Source of the DNA: Alphaproteobacteria bacterium
Lineage (GTDB): Bacteria > Pseudomonadota > Alphaproteobacteria > Sphingomonadales > Sphingomonadaceae
DNA: 64,000 nt
NCBI GenBank assembly: GCA_030424845.1
Contig: JAUHWC010000002.1
Location: forward strand, 1 to 64,000
Direction: 5' to 3'
Shown here in pieces: positions 46,632 to 56,436 of this stretch (positions within the stretch are counted from its first letter, which is position 1; each line of letters begins with the position of its first letter). The notes beneath the pieces were generated by a model. The model did no database searches, had not been told where the DNA came from, and worked only from the letters and a program-made list of their open reading frames with translations. Both the position numbers and the translations under genes were made by a program.

Positions 46632-47527
46632 TGGTCCTGGTACTGTTCCATTACACTGCGCAGGCTGCGCGGCTTCTTGCCGGTGATGCGTTCCACGTCA
46701 TCGGATTCGATATCCATGAAGCCTTCGCGGATGGATTGGCCGAAGGTGACCATCCCCTCGCTGGCCCACGGAATCGGCGTATTGGGTGTCAGGTCCTCGG
46801 ACTTGCGCACCGCGCCGATGGAATCGAAATATTGGTACATGCCCTCTTCGTCCACGATCTGGACCGCGATCGGCTTGCCGGACATTTCCGACACCAGCGC
46901 CATCGCATCGGGCAGCGTCCACAGGTCAGGCCCCGTCACATCATAGGCCTTGTTCTCGTGCCCCTGCTGCGTCAGCACGCCAACGGCAATCGCCACGCAG
47001 TCATCGCGGCTGACGATCGGCACGCGGCCATCAGCGGCATTTTCCATCTTGGATCCGGCCATCAGCGCCGGGATCGCCATCGCCGTGGCAACCGCTTCGG
47101 CATAGAGGCTGTTGCGCAGGAAGGTGTAGGCCACCCCGCATTGCTCGAGCATCTCCTCGGTCGCGATGTGATCGAACCCCTCGACCGAGGGATTGCCCGG
47201 TTTGCGCGCTCCCAGCAGCGAGGTGTAGACGATATGCTTCACCCCGGCGGCCTTCGCCGCATTGATGGCATTGCCGTGCTGGCGCGGACGCTGCCCGACC
47301 ATGGTGGTGGAGATCAGCAGCAGCTTCTCGCCGCCGGCCATCGCTTCTTCCAGCCCGTCAGGCGAATCGAAATCGGCGGCGCGCACCTCTGCCCCGCGCG
47401 CGGCGAGGTCTGCCAGCTTGTCAGTCGAACGCGACAGGGCGATCACCTCGCACCCCATGTCCAGAAGCTGCGAAGCGGCGGCATGGCCGAACTGGCCGGA
47501 GGCCCCGGAAACGATAATCTTGCCCAT
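46619..47527 (-). CDS. NmrA-family NAD(P)-binding protein
   Basis: MGKIIVSGASGQFGHAAASQLLDMGCEVIALSRSTDKL...VKHIVYTSLLGARKPGNPSVEGF. Confidence 0.9.
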   Translation of the reverse strand: MGKIIVSGASGQFGHAAASQLLDMGCEVIALSRSTDKLADLAARGAEVRAADFDSPDGLEEAMAGGEKLLLISTTMVGQRPRQHGNAINAAKAAGVKHIVYTSLLGARKPGNPSVEGFDHIATEEMLEQCGVAYTFLRNSLYAEAVATAMAIPALMAGSKMENAADGRVPIVSRDDCVAIAVGVLTQQGHENKAYDVTGPDLWTLPDAMALVSEMSGKPIAVQIVDEEGMYQYFDSIGAVRKSEDLTPNTPIPWASEGMVTFGQSIREGFMDIESDDVERITGKKPRSLRSVMEQYQDQWPK

Positions 47528-47558
47528 CGAAAGTCCTCTCCTTCTTGGCAGGCGATAT

Positions 47559-47570
47559 TAACGAGTGTTA
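47559..47570. promoter_or_regulatory. palindrome TAACGAGTGTTA (candidate MarR operator 1)
   Basis: TAACnnnnGTTA shared with 53108-53119 and 56437-56448; between divergent genes. Confidence 0.6.
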
Positions 47571-47585
47571 CGGTTGTGGCAACAC

Positions 47586-48101
47586 ATGAGGAAGAGAGAA
47601 TCCGTGACCAAACTATCCATCGAGGACCGCCTGGGCCTGCAGGACCTGATCGCTGACTACAGCTGGGCGCTGGATACCGGTGATGCCGAGGCGCTGGTGG
47701 CGTGCTTCACCGAAGACTGCCTGATGAGCGAGGAAGTGTTCGAGGACCCGGATATCTGGGAAGGCCACGATGGCATCCGCGGGCTGATGAAGCATTATGC
47801 CAATGCCCCCGGCTTTCCCGGGCGCCAGCATCACGTGACGCAGGTGAAATACCTCCCGCAGGATGATGCCAGCGTAAAGATGAAGAGCTTTGCCTTCGTC
47901 ACCGAATGCCACGACGAACCGCCCTACGAGCTGCGCTTCTGCGGCTGGTATGACGATCACGCCGTGAAGGGAGCGGACGGCAAGTGGCGTTTCCAGCGCC
48001 GCATCGTGCGCCTGTGGGATGGCGAGGTGCTGAAGAACTTCCCCGGTCGCGGCCACTGGGTGCCGCGCAAGCGCCCTGCCTCGCTGATCATCCGGAAGTG
48101 A
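47586..48101 (+). CDS. NTF2/SnoaL-like family protein
   Basis: LQDLIADYSWALDTGDAEALVACFTEDCLMSEEVFEDPDIWEGHDGIRGLM; MRKRESVTKLS start, GTG 47604 also possible. Confidence 0.85.
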   Translation: MRKRESVTKLSIEDRLGLQDLIADYSWALDTGDAEALVACFTEDCLMSEEVFEDPDIWEGHDGIRGLMKHYANAPGFPGRQHHVTQVKYLPQDDASVKMKSFAFVTECHDEPPYELRFCGWYDDHAVKGADGKWRFQRRIVRLWDGEVLKNFPGRGHWVPRKRPASLIIRK

Positions 48102-48163
48102 CCGCAATCCGTCTGGCATGGATGCAGCACCTGCGTTAGGCTGATCCGAGAGAGGGAGACATC

Positions 48164-49732
48164 ATGACTTTCAAGACCTTGCTGGCCGCAACCGGATCGC
48201 TTGCCGCGCTGGCGCTTTCCGCCCCCGCCCACGCCGCTTGTGCGGACCTTGCGGACATGGACCTTGCCGGCGGCACCATCACCTCTGCCGAGATCGTCGC
48301 CGCCGGCGCGTTCGAGGCACCGCCCAGCGCCTTCGGCCCGCCACCGGGCATCGCCGCATCGCCCTTTGCCGACGTGCCGCAGTTCTGCCGCGTGCGCATG
48401 ACGCTGACCCCGAGCGATGATTCCGACATCAGGAGCGAGGTCTGGCTGCCGCTGTCCGGCTGGAACGGAAAGTATGTTGGCGTGGGCAACGGCATCTGGG
48501 CCGGCTCCATTTCCTATACCGAAATGGGCCGCAACGTGGCGCGCAACTATGCCACCGCCGCCACCGACACCGGCCATGTCGGCAACGGGCTGACCGCCGA
48601 ATGGGCCATCGGCCATCCGGAAAAGCTGGTCGATTTCGGGCACCGCGCGGTGCACGTCACCACCGTGGCGGCGAAGGCCGTGGTCGAGGCATTCTATGGC
48701 CGCGCACCCTCGCTCTCGATCTGGAATTCCTGCTCCACCGGCGGCAGGCAGGGGCTGATGGCGGCGCATCGTTACCCGCAAGATTTCGACGCTATATCCT
48801 CCATGGCGCCTGCCAACCCGATGACCGACCTGATGACGCAGAGCATGTGGCAAGGCTTCCAGCCCCAGCGTTTCGGCGTGCAGATCACCCCGGCCGAACT
48901 GGGCCTGGTGCGCAGCGAAATCCTGCGCAGCTGTGACGGGCTGGACGGCGTGGAGGACGGCATCGTTGGCCGGCCGCTGCAATGCCGCCCCGATTTTGCC
49001 CGGCTGCAATGCACGCCCGGCCAGCAAGGCGGCTGCCTGAGCGACGGGCAGTTGCAGGCGGTCTACAACCTGTTCGGCGGCACGCGCGCCAATGACGGCA
49101 CGCTGTTGCTGCCCGGCTGGCCCTATGGCTCGGAAATGCAGATGGCGGCGCTGGTGATGGGTGCCGAACCCTTCCCCGTGGCGATGAGCTATTTCCGGGA
49201 CCTGGTGTTCCACGGCCAGTCCGGCTGGGACTGGAAGACGATGGATTACCGCACCTACACCGACGCGGGCCGGGCCTATGGCGCGGATATCCTGAACGTT
49301 CCGGCAGACGGGCTTTCCGCGTTCTTCGCCCGCGGCGGCAAGCTGTTGCTGTCCCACGGCTGGGCGGACGGTCTGATCCCGGCCACCAACACGCTGCAGT
49401 TCTATCACGGGCTCTACAACGCCCTGCCGCGCGAACAGGCGCAGCAGCAGACGCGGCTGTTCATGGCACCGGGCATGGATCACTGTTCCGGCGGTGTCGG
49501 GCCGAGCGAGTTCGACACGCTGGGCGTGGTCGATGCCTGGGCGACAACGGGCGTGGCACCTGACCGGATCCTCGCCACTCGCCCGGTGCAGGCTTCCGGC
49601 GGTTTCGGCGGACCTCCCCCGCCCCCGCGCGAGCCGATGGAGCGGCCGCTCTGCGCATGGCCGATGGTCGCCATCCATGACGGCAGCGGCGATCCCGCCG
49701 TGGCCAGCAGCTTCAGCTGCGGACTGGAATAA
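48164..49732 (+). CDS. tannase/feruloyl esterase family protein, exported
   Basis: Signal peptide; SLSIWNSCSTGGRQGLMAAHRYPQDFDAISSMAPANP; GWADGLIPATNTLQFY; APGMDHCSGG. Confidence 0.92.
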   Translation: MTFKTLLAATGSLAALALSAPAHAACADLADMDLAGGTITSAEIVAAGAFEAPPSAFGPPPGIAASPFADVPQFCRVRMTLTPSDDSDIRSEVWLPLSGWNGKYVGVGNGIWAGSISYTEMGRNVARNYATAATDTGHVGNGLTAEWAIGHPEKLVDFGHRAVHVTTVAAKAVVEAFYGRAPSLSIWNSCSTGGRQGLMAAHRYPQDFDAISSMAPANPMTDLMTQSMWQGFQPQRFGVQITPAELGLVRSEILRSCDGLDGVEDGIVGRPLQCRPDFARLQCTPGQQGGCLSDGQLQAVYNLFGGTRANDGTLLLPGWPYGSEMQMAALVMGAEPFPVAMSYFRDLVFHGQSGWDWKTMDYRTYTDAGRAYGADILNVPADGLSAFFARGGKLLLSHGWADGLIPATNTLQFYHGLYNALPREQAQQQTRLFMAPGMDHCSGGVGPSEFDTLGVVDAWATTGVAPDRILATRPVQASGGFGGPPPPPREPMERPLCAWPMVAIHDGSGDPAVASSFSCGLE

Positions 49733-49750
49733 CAGGCGTGCCTGCCGCGC

Positions 49751-50281
49751 CTAGGCGCGCGGCACCAGCACCCAGCCCAGCACCGTGCCCGGATCGCCGG
49801 CAACCGCGAAACGGGGGACTTGCGGCAGTTCGCTCGCTTGCGGGTTGGCCGCCCATGCAGCGAGCAGTTCCACCCATTTCTCCCCCGCCCCGGCGGCCAT
49901 GCGGTTCAAGGCGTTCCAGCCGGGCGACAGGGTGAACCCTTCGCAAGCACCATTGCAGCCGCGCAGTTCGGTGGCGAGGACATAGCCTTCCTCCATCGCG
50001 ACTTCGCCGATCAGCAGCGCTTCGGCATGGCGGCTGACCCCGGCGACCAGCGCGGGCTTGCTTGCAAGCACCTCGCGCCCGAAGCGCACCGGATCGCCGG
50101 CAATGGCGCGCGTGGTGGCACCTGCGGCCCTGCCCGCATCGCCAAAGCGGCGCCCGGCATTGAGGCTGTCATCATGCAGCAGCAGCGACTTGCCACCCGT
50201 CTTCCATTGCCAGCTGGCAAGGCCGGCAACCGTGGGCACGGCCAGCGCGCCCAGCATCATTCCGCGGCGCGAGAGTTTCAT
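49751..50281 (-). CDS. exported protein of unknown function, Tat-like signal
   Basis: MKLSRRGMMLGALAVPTVAGLAS; overlaps the cytochrome c gene end. Confidence 0.7.
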   Translation of the reverse strand: MKLSRRGMMLGALAVPTVAGLASWQWKTGGKSLLLHDDSLNAGRRFGDAGRAAGATTRAIAGDPVRFGREVLASKPALVAGVSRHAEALLIGEVAMEEGYVLATELRGCNGACEGFTLSPGWNALNRMAAGAGEKWVELLAAWAANPQASELPQVPRFAVAGDPGTVLGWVLVPRA

Positions 50282-50706
50282 TGCGGGCCTCCTGCCGGTG
50301 CCTCGATGTGCGGACCTGCCGCAAGGTAGTCTGCAATCGCCTGCAGGTCCTCGTCCGACACCTCGCCACGCGGGATGGCGGGCATGTTGCCGATCCCCAT
50401 GCGGGCAGCGGTGATGACGTATTCAGCGGTGAGATTGTCCCGGGCTTCCAGCAGCGAGACTTCCATCCGGCGGCCGAGAAGCCCCGTGCCCATGCCGTTG
50501 GGGCCGTGGCACATGATGCAGTATTCGACATATTTCGCCTCGCCGCCCGTGGCATCGGGACGCTGCGCCATGGTGATCGGCTGGGGCATCGGCGGCGGGC
50601 CGCCAGCGGCGGCTTCGTCCCCGCCAGCGCCGTCTCCACCGGCGCAAGAAGCGAGCGAAAATGCTGCAGCAAGAAGTGCAGCATGAGATGCAGCAAATTT
50701 CCTCAT
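50278..50706 (-). CDS. c-type cytochrome lipoprotein
   Basis: SLASCAGG lipobox; YVEYCIMCHGPNGMGTGLLGRR; EDLQAIADYLAAGP; start at ATG 50706. Confidence 0.88.
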   Translation of the reverse strand: MRKFAASHAALLAAAFSLASCAGGDGAGGDEAAAGGPPPMPQPITMAQRPDATGGEAKYVEYCIMCHGPNGMGTGLLGRRMEVSLLEARDNLTAEYVITAARMGIGNMPAIPRGEVSDEDLQAIADYLAAGPHIEAPAGGPQ

Positions 50707-52265
50707 TGTCCGCGCTCCCCGGCAAAGTTTCGTGGCCATATGCCGCTCTTGCCCGGGGCGATGATGCCATTGGGATCAAGGGCGTTCTTCACCTTCTCGT
50801 TGAGGCGCAGCAAAGCCTTGTTATTGAAGTCATAAGTGCCCGCAACAAGATCCATGTAGTCAAGGTGCGTGCGATATTCGCCGTAACCCTGTTCCTTGGC
50901 ATCGGCCACCAACGTTCGGAAGAACGGATCGATCTTCGCCATCATCGCCGGATCATCCTTGTTGAACACCATGGCGTTGACATTGGTCAGGTGCCGTTCG
51001 CCGAAGGCGAAGCTGCCCTGGTAGTCCATCCCCCATTCCTGGTAGCGGGCGTAGGTGCGCTGGAATTGCGCCAGCGCCTTGTCGCCATCCTGCTCGATGA
51101 TGGGGCTGAAACCGATGTGGCCGCCGCGCCCGCCATACCAATTGACGTTCTGCATCGGGAAGGTCAGCGGCGTGCCTGTCCAGCCGGTATATTCCAGCGG
51201 TTGGCCGCGAACCCAGCTGGTCGGCTTGATCGCCATCGGCCCGGCATTGCCCATCGCTTCCTCGAGGATCTTGTAGGCGGCCTTGTTCACTTCCTCGCGG
51301 CCATAGAGGCGCAAGGAAACGCCCCACCAGCCGATGTTGAACTGCTTGCGGATCGCATCGATCACGCTGTCGGACAAAGCGCCCGGCTCGTCGGTCCAGT
51401 CAGTCCGGCGGGTGAGCACGGCAGCTGCGCGCATCCAGTTGCCGATCGACGGGCTTTGCGTCAGCACGCGCTCGCGCCGCAAGGGGGCGATGGTATCGAC
51501 CATCACCTTGAGGTCCTCCGGCTTGTCGAATTCGACATCCATGCCTATCAGGCTTTCGGGTTCGGGCATCATCCACATGCCCATCTTCGTCACGATGCCG
51601 AAATTGGACTGGACGAACATCTGGTCCCAGCCGGGACCGAAGCCGAAGGGATAGGCGCTCCATGTCGGCGCGTTGGAGAATGCGCCCATGCCGGTGCGCA
51701 CCAAATCGCCATCGGGCAGGACAACTTCCAGGCCGCAGATGTTCTTGGTGTGCTCGCCATAGGGCGTGTAGCCCACGCCGCGATCGAGCGCATTGCCCAT
51801 GACCGAACCCCAGCTGTTGCCGGGGGTGGAAAGCCAGTAGGGCAGGTTGTTGCGCTGGACGTAGTCATACAGGTCATAGAAGCCGACGCCCGGCTCCAGG
51901 ATCACCGTGCCCAGCTCCTCGTCGAACTCGATCTTCTTCATCCGCGACAGGTCGAGCACCACGGAGCCTTCCAGCACCGGAGCGGTGCCGCCGTAGCCCA
52001 GGTTCTTGCCGCGCGCGATCGGGAACAGCGGCAGGCGGTACTGGTTGGCGATGCGCACCACGGCCTGCACTTCCTCCACGCTTTCGCAAGCGACTGCGCC
52101 GGAAGGATGGTGCGCCTCGTCATCCACGGCGAACTTGTCGAGATAGGACGTGCGGTCCAGTTCCTCGAAGAAGACCTTGTTCGCGCCCAGCACGCTTTCG
52201 AAGGCGCGCTGCGCCTGGGTCAGCTTCTGCAGGGTGAAATCGGGGGGAAGGCGAAGTTCGGCCAT
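50703..52265 (-). CDS. VAO/p-cresol methylhydroxylase-type FAD oxidoreductase
   Basis: STPGNSWGSVMGNALDRGVGYTPYGEH; GYGEYRTHLDYMDLVAGTYDFNNKALLRLNEKVKNALDPNGIIAPGKSGIWP. Confidence 0.93.
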   Translation of the reverse strand: MAELRLPPDFTLQKLTQAQRAFESVLGANKVFFEELDRTSYLDKFAVDDEAHHPSGAVACESVEEVQAVVRIANQYRLPLFPIARGKNLGYGGTAPVLEGSVVLDLSRMKKIEFDEELGTVILEPGVGFYDLYDYVQRNNLPYWLSTPGNSWGSVMGNALDRGVGYTPYGEHTKNICGLEVVLPDGDLVRTGMGAFSNAPTWSAYPFGFGPGWDQMFVQSNFGIVTKMGMWMMPEPESLIGMDVEFDKPEDLKVMVDTIAPLRRERVLTQSPSIGNWMRAAAVLTRRTDWTDEPGALSDSVIDAIRKQFNIGWWGVSLRLYGREEVNKAAYKILEEAMGNAGPMAIKPTSWVRGQPLEYTGWTGTPLTFPMQNVNWYGGRGGHIGFSPIIEQDGDKALAQFQRTYARYQEWGMDYQGSFAFGERHLTNVNAMVFNKDDPAMMAKIDPFFRTLVADAKEQGYGEYRTHLDYMDLVAGTYDFNNKALLRLNEKVKNALDPNGIIAPGKSGIWPRNFAGERGQ

Positions 52266-52294
52266 AAGTGGTTACCTTGTCAGCTTGCCGGCCC

Positions 52295-53059
52295 TCACGA
52301 GGCCGACCATTGCGTGCGGGCAGGCGGGCGCGTCCCGGCGTCCAGCCGGATCGCCTCGCCATTGATAAGCGGATTTTCGACGATGAACAAAACCGTGCTG
52401 GCGAATTCTTCCGGTCGCCCGGCGCGCTTGGGAAATTCGCAGTCCTTGAGCAGTTCGGCCACGAAATCCTCGGGCAGGAAGGCGACCATCGGCGTTGCCA
52501 TGAAACCTGGGGCCACGCCGGCGCAGCGCACGTTGTGCTTTGCCATGTCGCGCGTCCAGACCAGCGTCAGCCCGGCAAGCCCGGCCTTGGCGGCGGTATA
52601 GGCCGTCATCCCTTCCTGGCCTTCGAAGCTGGCAATGGAACAGGCATTGATGATCACGCCGCGTTCGGCATCCAGCCCGCAAACCTCGTTCGCCGTCATG
52701 CGATGGGCCACTTCGGCGGTGACATTGATCGCGCCCATCAGGTTCACGTCGATCACCTTGCGGATCGCGCCGACATCGCCCGGGCCATCGGCATCGGCAA
52801 TGGGGCCGATCCCGCCGATGCCGGCAGAGTTCACGAGGATGTGGATGTCGCCGAAGCGGCTCGCCACCTGCTCCACCGCGCCCTTCACTTGCGCAGCATC
52901 GGAGACATCGCAGGCGATGAAGTTTGCGCCCTCGGGGGCTTCGCCACCCAGGTCCAGGCTCACCACCCGGCAGCCGCGCGCCATCAGCGCGATGGCCGTT
53001 GCCTCGCCCAGACCGGAATTGCCGCCGGTGATGACGGCCAGCTTGCCGCTCGGATCCAT
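52295..53059 (-). CDS. SDR family oxidoreductase
   Basis: LAVITGGNSGLGEATAIALMARGCRVVSLDL...YTAAKAGLAGLTLVWTRDMA. Confidence 0.93.
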   Translation of the reverse strand: MDPSGKLAVITGGNSGLGEATAIALMARGCRVVSLDLGGEAPEGANFIACDVSDAAQVKGAVEQVASRFGDIHILVNSAGIGGIGPIADADGPGDVGAIRKVIDVNLMGAINVTAEVAHRMTANEVCGLDAERGVIINACSIASFEGQEGMTAYTAAKAGLAGLTLVWTRDMAKHNVRCAGVAPGFMATPMVAFLPEDFVAELLKDCEFPKRAGRPEEFASTVLFIVENPLINGEAIRLDAGTRPPARTQWSAS

Positions 53060-53107
53060 TCATTCTCCCCCTAAGCCGCTATGCGGAAAATGATTCCCGC
53101 GCGACTT

Positions 53108-53119
53108 TAACGAACGTTA
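53108..53119. promoter_or_regulatory. palindrome TAACGAACGTTA (candidate MarR operator 2)
   Basis: Midway between divergent 53059(-) and 53167(+). Confidence 0.6.
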
Positions 53120-53166
53120 CTTTTGAGGTAGAAAGTCGGCAAGTCAAGCGATTGGGGGAGTAGATC

Positions 53167-54027
53167 TTGGCATCCCGTGATGAACTCTACGGCGTGATGG
53201 ATGCCTATCTGGCTGCGCTTGGCGCACGCACGATAGGCGCCGCACCGCTGGCAGCAGAGGTTTTCAACACCGAAAACAACGTGCTGCTGGAGCCGGGCGA
53301 TGGCTGCTGGAACACGGTCACTGCGCTGCACAACTACCGCCTCTACATGGCCGATCCCCACGCCGGGCAAGTGGCCGTCTTCACCGCCATCGAGGAGACC
53401 GATGCCCTGAACCCGTGCTGCATCCGGCTGGAGGTTGACGGAAACGGGCTCGCCTCAGGCGCGGAAACAGTGGTGGCGCGCAACAAGGACGAGGGCTTTC
53501 CCTTCGGCCCGCAATTCTTCGTGGACAAACCGGCCATGCTCGCGCCCGTACCGCAAGCAGCACGCACGAGCCGCGAGGAGCTGGTGCGCATCGCCAATGG
53601 CTATTTCGAGACCATCGAGCGCAACGACGGCACGATCAACACCGTCTTCTCAGCCGATTGCAACCGGGTGGAAAACGGCGTGCAGACAACCAACAACAAG
53701 GACTTTCCCCTGCCCATCGCAAAGCTGGGTTGCGAGGAGCAGTTCGCGCTCGGCTGGTATCGTTATGACGATGACCTGCGCGCCCGCCGCTTCCCGCTGG
53801 TGGACGTGGAGCAGGGCATCGTCCTCGCCTATGGTTTCATCGACCATTCCGGCGCGCTCGGCGAGTATGAACTGACGGATGGAACGCTGGCCAACAGCCC
53901 GGTCCGCCGACCGCACTCCTATTACCTCGCCGAAGCCTTCAAGATCGTCGATGGCGCGATCACCCAGGTGGAAGCCGATTTCCTGACGGTACCCTATCGG
54001 ATGCCATCCCCCTGGGACGCGCGCTAG
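53167..54027 (+). CDS. hypothetical protein, paralog-like to 59680-60660
   Basis: 286 aa; shared plan with 59680-60660: VARNKDEG / VARNLSEG, DCNRVENGVQT / DCVRHENGFQT, LGCEEQF / LGCAAQM. Confidence 0.7.
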   Translation: MASRDELYGVMDAYLAALGARTIGAAPLAAEVFNTENNVLLEPGDGCWNTVTALHNYRLYMADPHAGQVAVFTAIEETDALNPCCIRLEVDGNGLASGAETVVARNKDEGFPFGPQFFVDKPAMLAPVPQAARTSREELVRIANGYFETIERNDGTINTVFSADCNRVENGVQTTNNKDFPLPIAKLGCEEQFALGWYRYDDDLRARRFPLVDVEQGIVLAYGFIDHSGALGEYELTDGTLANSPVRRPHSYYLAEAFKIVDGAITQVEADFLTVPYRMPSPWDAR

Positions 54028-54118
54028 ATCGAGCGCCCCTTTTTCCTTTGACCGGTACGAAAAAAACAAGAACGATGCATCGACAAGCCCGGCCTGACCG
54101 GTGCTGGTGGGAGAGAAA

Positions 54119-55363
54119 ATGATCAGTCCGCGCAACCTTGTCGCGCTTGCCTTGCTGGCTGGCGTCTTCATCATGGAGGGCTTCGATATCGCCGCCATGG
54201 GCATCGCCGTGCCGCGATTGGAAGCGGCGCTCGGACTTGAAGCGGCCAGCTTCGGCTGGGTGCTGACCGGCATCCTCGTGGGTATCGGCGTGGGCGGCGC
54301 CACGCTCGCTCCGCTGGGGGACCGTTTCGGCAGGCGCGCGCTGATCGTTGCGGGTTGCCTTGCAACCGGCCTGTTCACCCTCGCCACTTCGACGGCAACC
54401 ACCACCACCGGCTTCCTGGCCTGGCGCTTCCTGACAGGTTTCGCGCTGGGTGCGTGCCTTCCCAATGTCAGCGCCTTGTCGAGCGAGATCGCGCCGGCAA
54501 AGCTGCGCGCCACGGTGATGGCTGTCGTCTCCTCGGGCATACCGCTGGGACTCTTCATGGCAGGCGTGACGGCTCCGGCGATCATCGAGGCATGGCAATG
54601 GCAGGGGCTGTTCTACGTCTGCGGAGGTTTTGCCGTTGTGCTGGCCGCGATCCTGTTGTTCGTCCTCGAAGGCGGACCGCCCAAGGGCAGCAAGCCGGTG
54701 GAGGCGAAGGCTGACGACAGCCCGAAGCTGCCGCAGCTGACGCTGTTCAAGACCCCCTGGTTGCTGCCGTTCGGCGTCTTTGCGGTGATCCTGGGCCTGA
54801 ACGCGCTCAATCTCTACCTGCTCAATTCATGGCTGCCCACGGTGCTGCCGCAAGCCGGGCTGACGCTGGATGTTGCTGCACAAGTGACGGGCGTTGCCAA
54901 CCTTGCCGGCCTTGCCATCGGCATCGGGGCCAGCTTCCTTGTCGACAACTGGAAGAAGGGCCCCGCGCTGATGTTGCTGTTCGGCTCCATGGCGCTGAGC
55001 TTCATCACCATCTGGCTGACCGCGCCTGACCAGACCCGCTGGACCATGCTGCTGATGGTCGGAGTGGGCGGCGCGAATGCTGGCGGCATGGTGTTGCCCG
55101 GCCTCGCCGCACACCTGTTCCCGGCGCGGCTCTTGTCCTCTGCTGTCGGCATGGGCGTGCTGGTTGCGCGCATCGGCGCTTTTGCCGGTCCACCGCTGGG
55201 TGCCGCCATGCTCGCTGCAAACGTCCCGCCGCAGGTCTTCCTGGGCGTCGCGGCCATCCCGGCCACGGCATGCGTGCTGATGGCGTTGCTGGTTGGCCGG
55301 GCCTTGCTGGTCCGTCCGCGCGAGGAGGCGAAGGAACAGGCCGCCGAGGCCGCCGTCGCCTAG
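54119..55363 (+). CDS. MFS transporter, aromatic acid:H+ symporter (AAHS)-like
   Basis: FIMEGFDIAAMGIAVPRL; GGATLAPLGDRFGRRALIVAG; GFALGACLPNVSALSSEIAPAKLRATVMAV. Confidence 0.9.
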   Translation: MISPRNLVALALLAGVFIMEGFDIAAMGIAVPRLEAALGLEAASFGWVLTGILVGIGVGGATLAPLGDRFGRRALIVAGCLATGLFTLATSTATTTTGFLAWRFLTGFALGACLPNVSALSSEIAPAKLRATVMAVVSSGIPLGLFMAGVTAPAIIEAWQWQGLFYVCGGFAVVLAAILLFVLEGGPPKGSKPVEAKADDSPKLPQLTLFKTPWLLPFGVFAVILGLNALNLYLLNSWLPTVLPQAGLTLDVAAQVTGVANLAGLAIGIGASFLVDNWKKGPALMLLFGSMALSFITIWLTAPDQTRWTMLLMVGVGGANAGGMVLPGLAAHLFPARLLSSAVGMGVLVARIGAFAGPPLGAAMLAANVPPQVFLGVAAIPATACVLMALLVGRALLVRPREEAKEQAAEAAVA

Positions 55364-55809
55364 GGCCGGAAGTCCAGCGCGCCGACGCGCTCCTTGAAGC
55401 GCCAGCCCTGCGGGGTCAGCACGCACAGGTCCGTGAAGGTGCCGATCAGCGGACTCTTCGGATCCTGCACCGGCAGGCCGCCGTCCTCCGGCACATCGCC
55501 CATGTAGAGCACGATCACGCTCTTGGCTCGCGCCGTGGCGGGGCCTTCGACATCGACCAGGATGTTGGCGATGGCGTGGCGCTGGGCACGCGCTGGACGG
55601 GCAAGGAAGCTGTCTAGGATCGCCTGCCGTCCCATGATCGCATCGCCGCCGCTGGGCCGCCGGAACACGGCATCCTCGGTGTAGAGCGAGGCGCATTTGT
55701 GCCAGTCCTGCGCATCGTTCGCCCAAGTGTATTCGTGGATCAGCCGGGCAACATCGTCCTCGACCGCGCGGCGATCATCCTCGCCCATTCCGTAAGGTGT
55801 GTGGCTCAT
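55360..55809 (-). CDS. NTF2/SnoaL-like family protein
   Basis: DVARLIHEYTWANDAQDWHKCASLYTEDAVFRRPSGGDAIMGRQAIL. Confidence 0.85.
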   Translation of the reverse strand: MSHTPYGMGEDDRRAVEDDVARLIHEYTWANDAQDWHKCASLYTEDAVFRRPSGGDAIMGRQAILDSFLARPARAQRHAIANILVDVEGPATARAKSVIVLYMGDVPEDGGLPVQDPKSPLIGTFTDLCVLTPQGWRFKERVGALDFRP

Positions 55810-55867
55810 GGGCTCGTCCTCTACGCGTCCTGCTGCCCCGGGTCCATGATGGCCTGCAGCCCGCCCC

Positions 55868-56401
55868 CTATTCCTCGTCGGGCTTGGTCGCTTCAAGGAA
55901 GACCGAGCGGCCATCCTCGTCTGTCGCCTCCAGCTTGGCGATCATGCGGGTGATCACGTCTCCCAGCGCCTCGAGTTCGGCATCGTCCATGCCGGAGAAG
56001 AGGTAATCGGCCACCTTCTCGCTCTGCGGGCGCATGGCCTTGTACAGCCGCTCGCCCTCCTCGGTCAGTGTCAGCCACTTGCGGCGGCGGTTGGCACTGT
56101 CGCGCTCGACATGCACGCGGCCATCGCGCTGCAAGGTGGCAACCGCGCGGCTGACGCTCATCACGTTCACGCCGGTCAGTTCGGCCACCTCGTGGCTGGC
56201 GGTGCGCCCCAGCGCGCCGATGCTCATCAGCAGGCGGAATTCATTGAGCGAGATGCGATAGCGATGGGCAAGATGGGTGCTGAAAGGTGCCATCAGCCGG
56301 TTCTGCAGTTTCAGGAGGTCATGCAGCAACCCTCCCTTGAAGGTCATGGCCGGACCGGGCCGCCCGTCTTTCCGTTTTGCTGCGCTGTCCTGCACTTCCA
56401 C
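55868..56401 (-). CDS. MarR family transcriptional regulator
   Basis: ISLNEFRLLMSIGALGRTASHEVAELTGVNVMSVSRAVATLQRDGRVHVERDSANRRRKWLTLTEEGE. Confidence 0.93.
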   Translation of the reverse strand: MEVQDSAAKRKDGRPGPAMTFKGGLLHDLLKLQNRLMAPFSTHLAHRYRISLNEFRLLMSIGALGRTASHEVAELTGVNVMSVSRAVATLQRDGRVHVERDSANRRRKWLTLTEEGERLYKAMRPQSEKVADYLFSGMDDAELEALGDVITRMIAKLEATDEDGRSVFLEATKPDEE

Positions 56402-56436
56402 CCCCGTTATGCCGCAATGGCTGGTTGCGCCAACCG

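Noticed and set aside
44337-46946. 869-aa plus-strand ORF antisense to the PQQ dehydrogenase
   Set aside because: High-GC shadow ORF; the opposite strand has a signal peptide, propeller motifs and CxxCH, while this frame has no recognisable motifs.
50661-52601. 646-aa plus-strand ORF over the VAO/PCMH flavoprotein
   Set aside because: Antisense shadow; same pattern as 36421-37908(+), 42959-44422(+), 47957-49678(-), 56319-57776(-), 29796-31076(-), 27626-28885(-) and 21311-22723(-).
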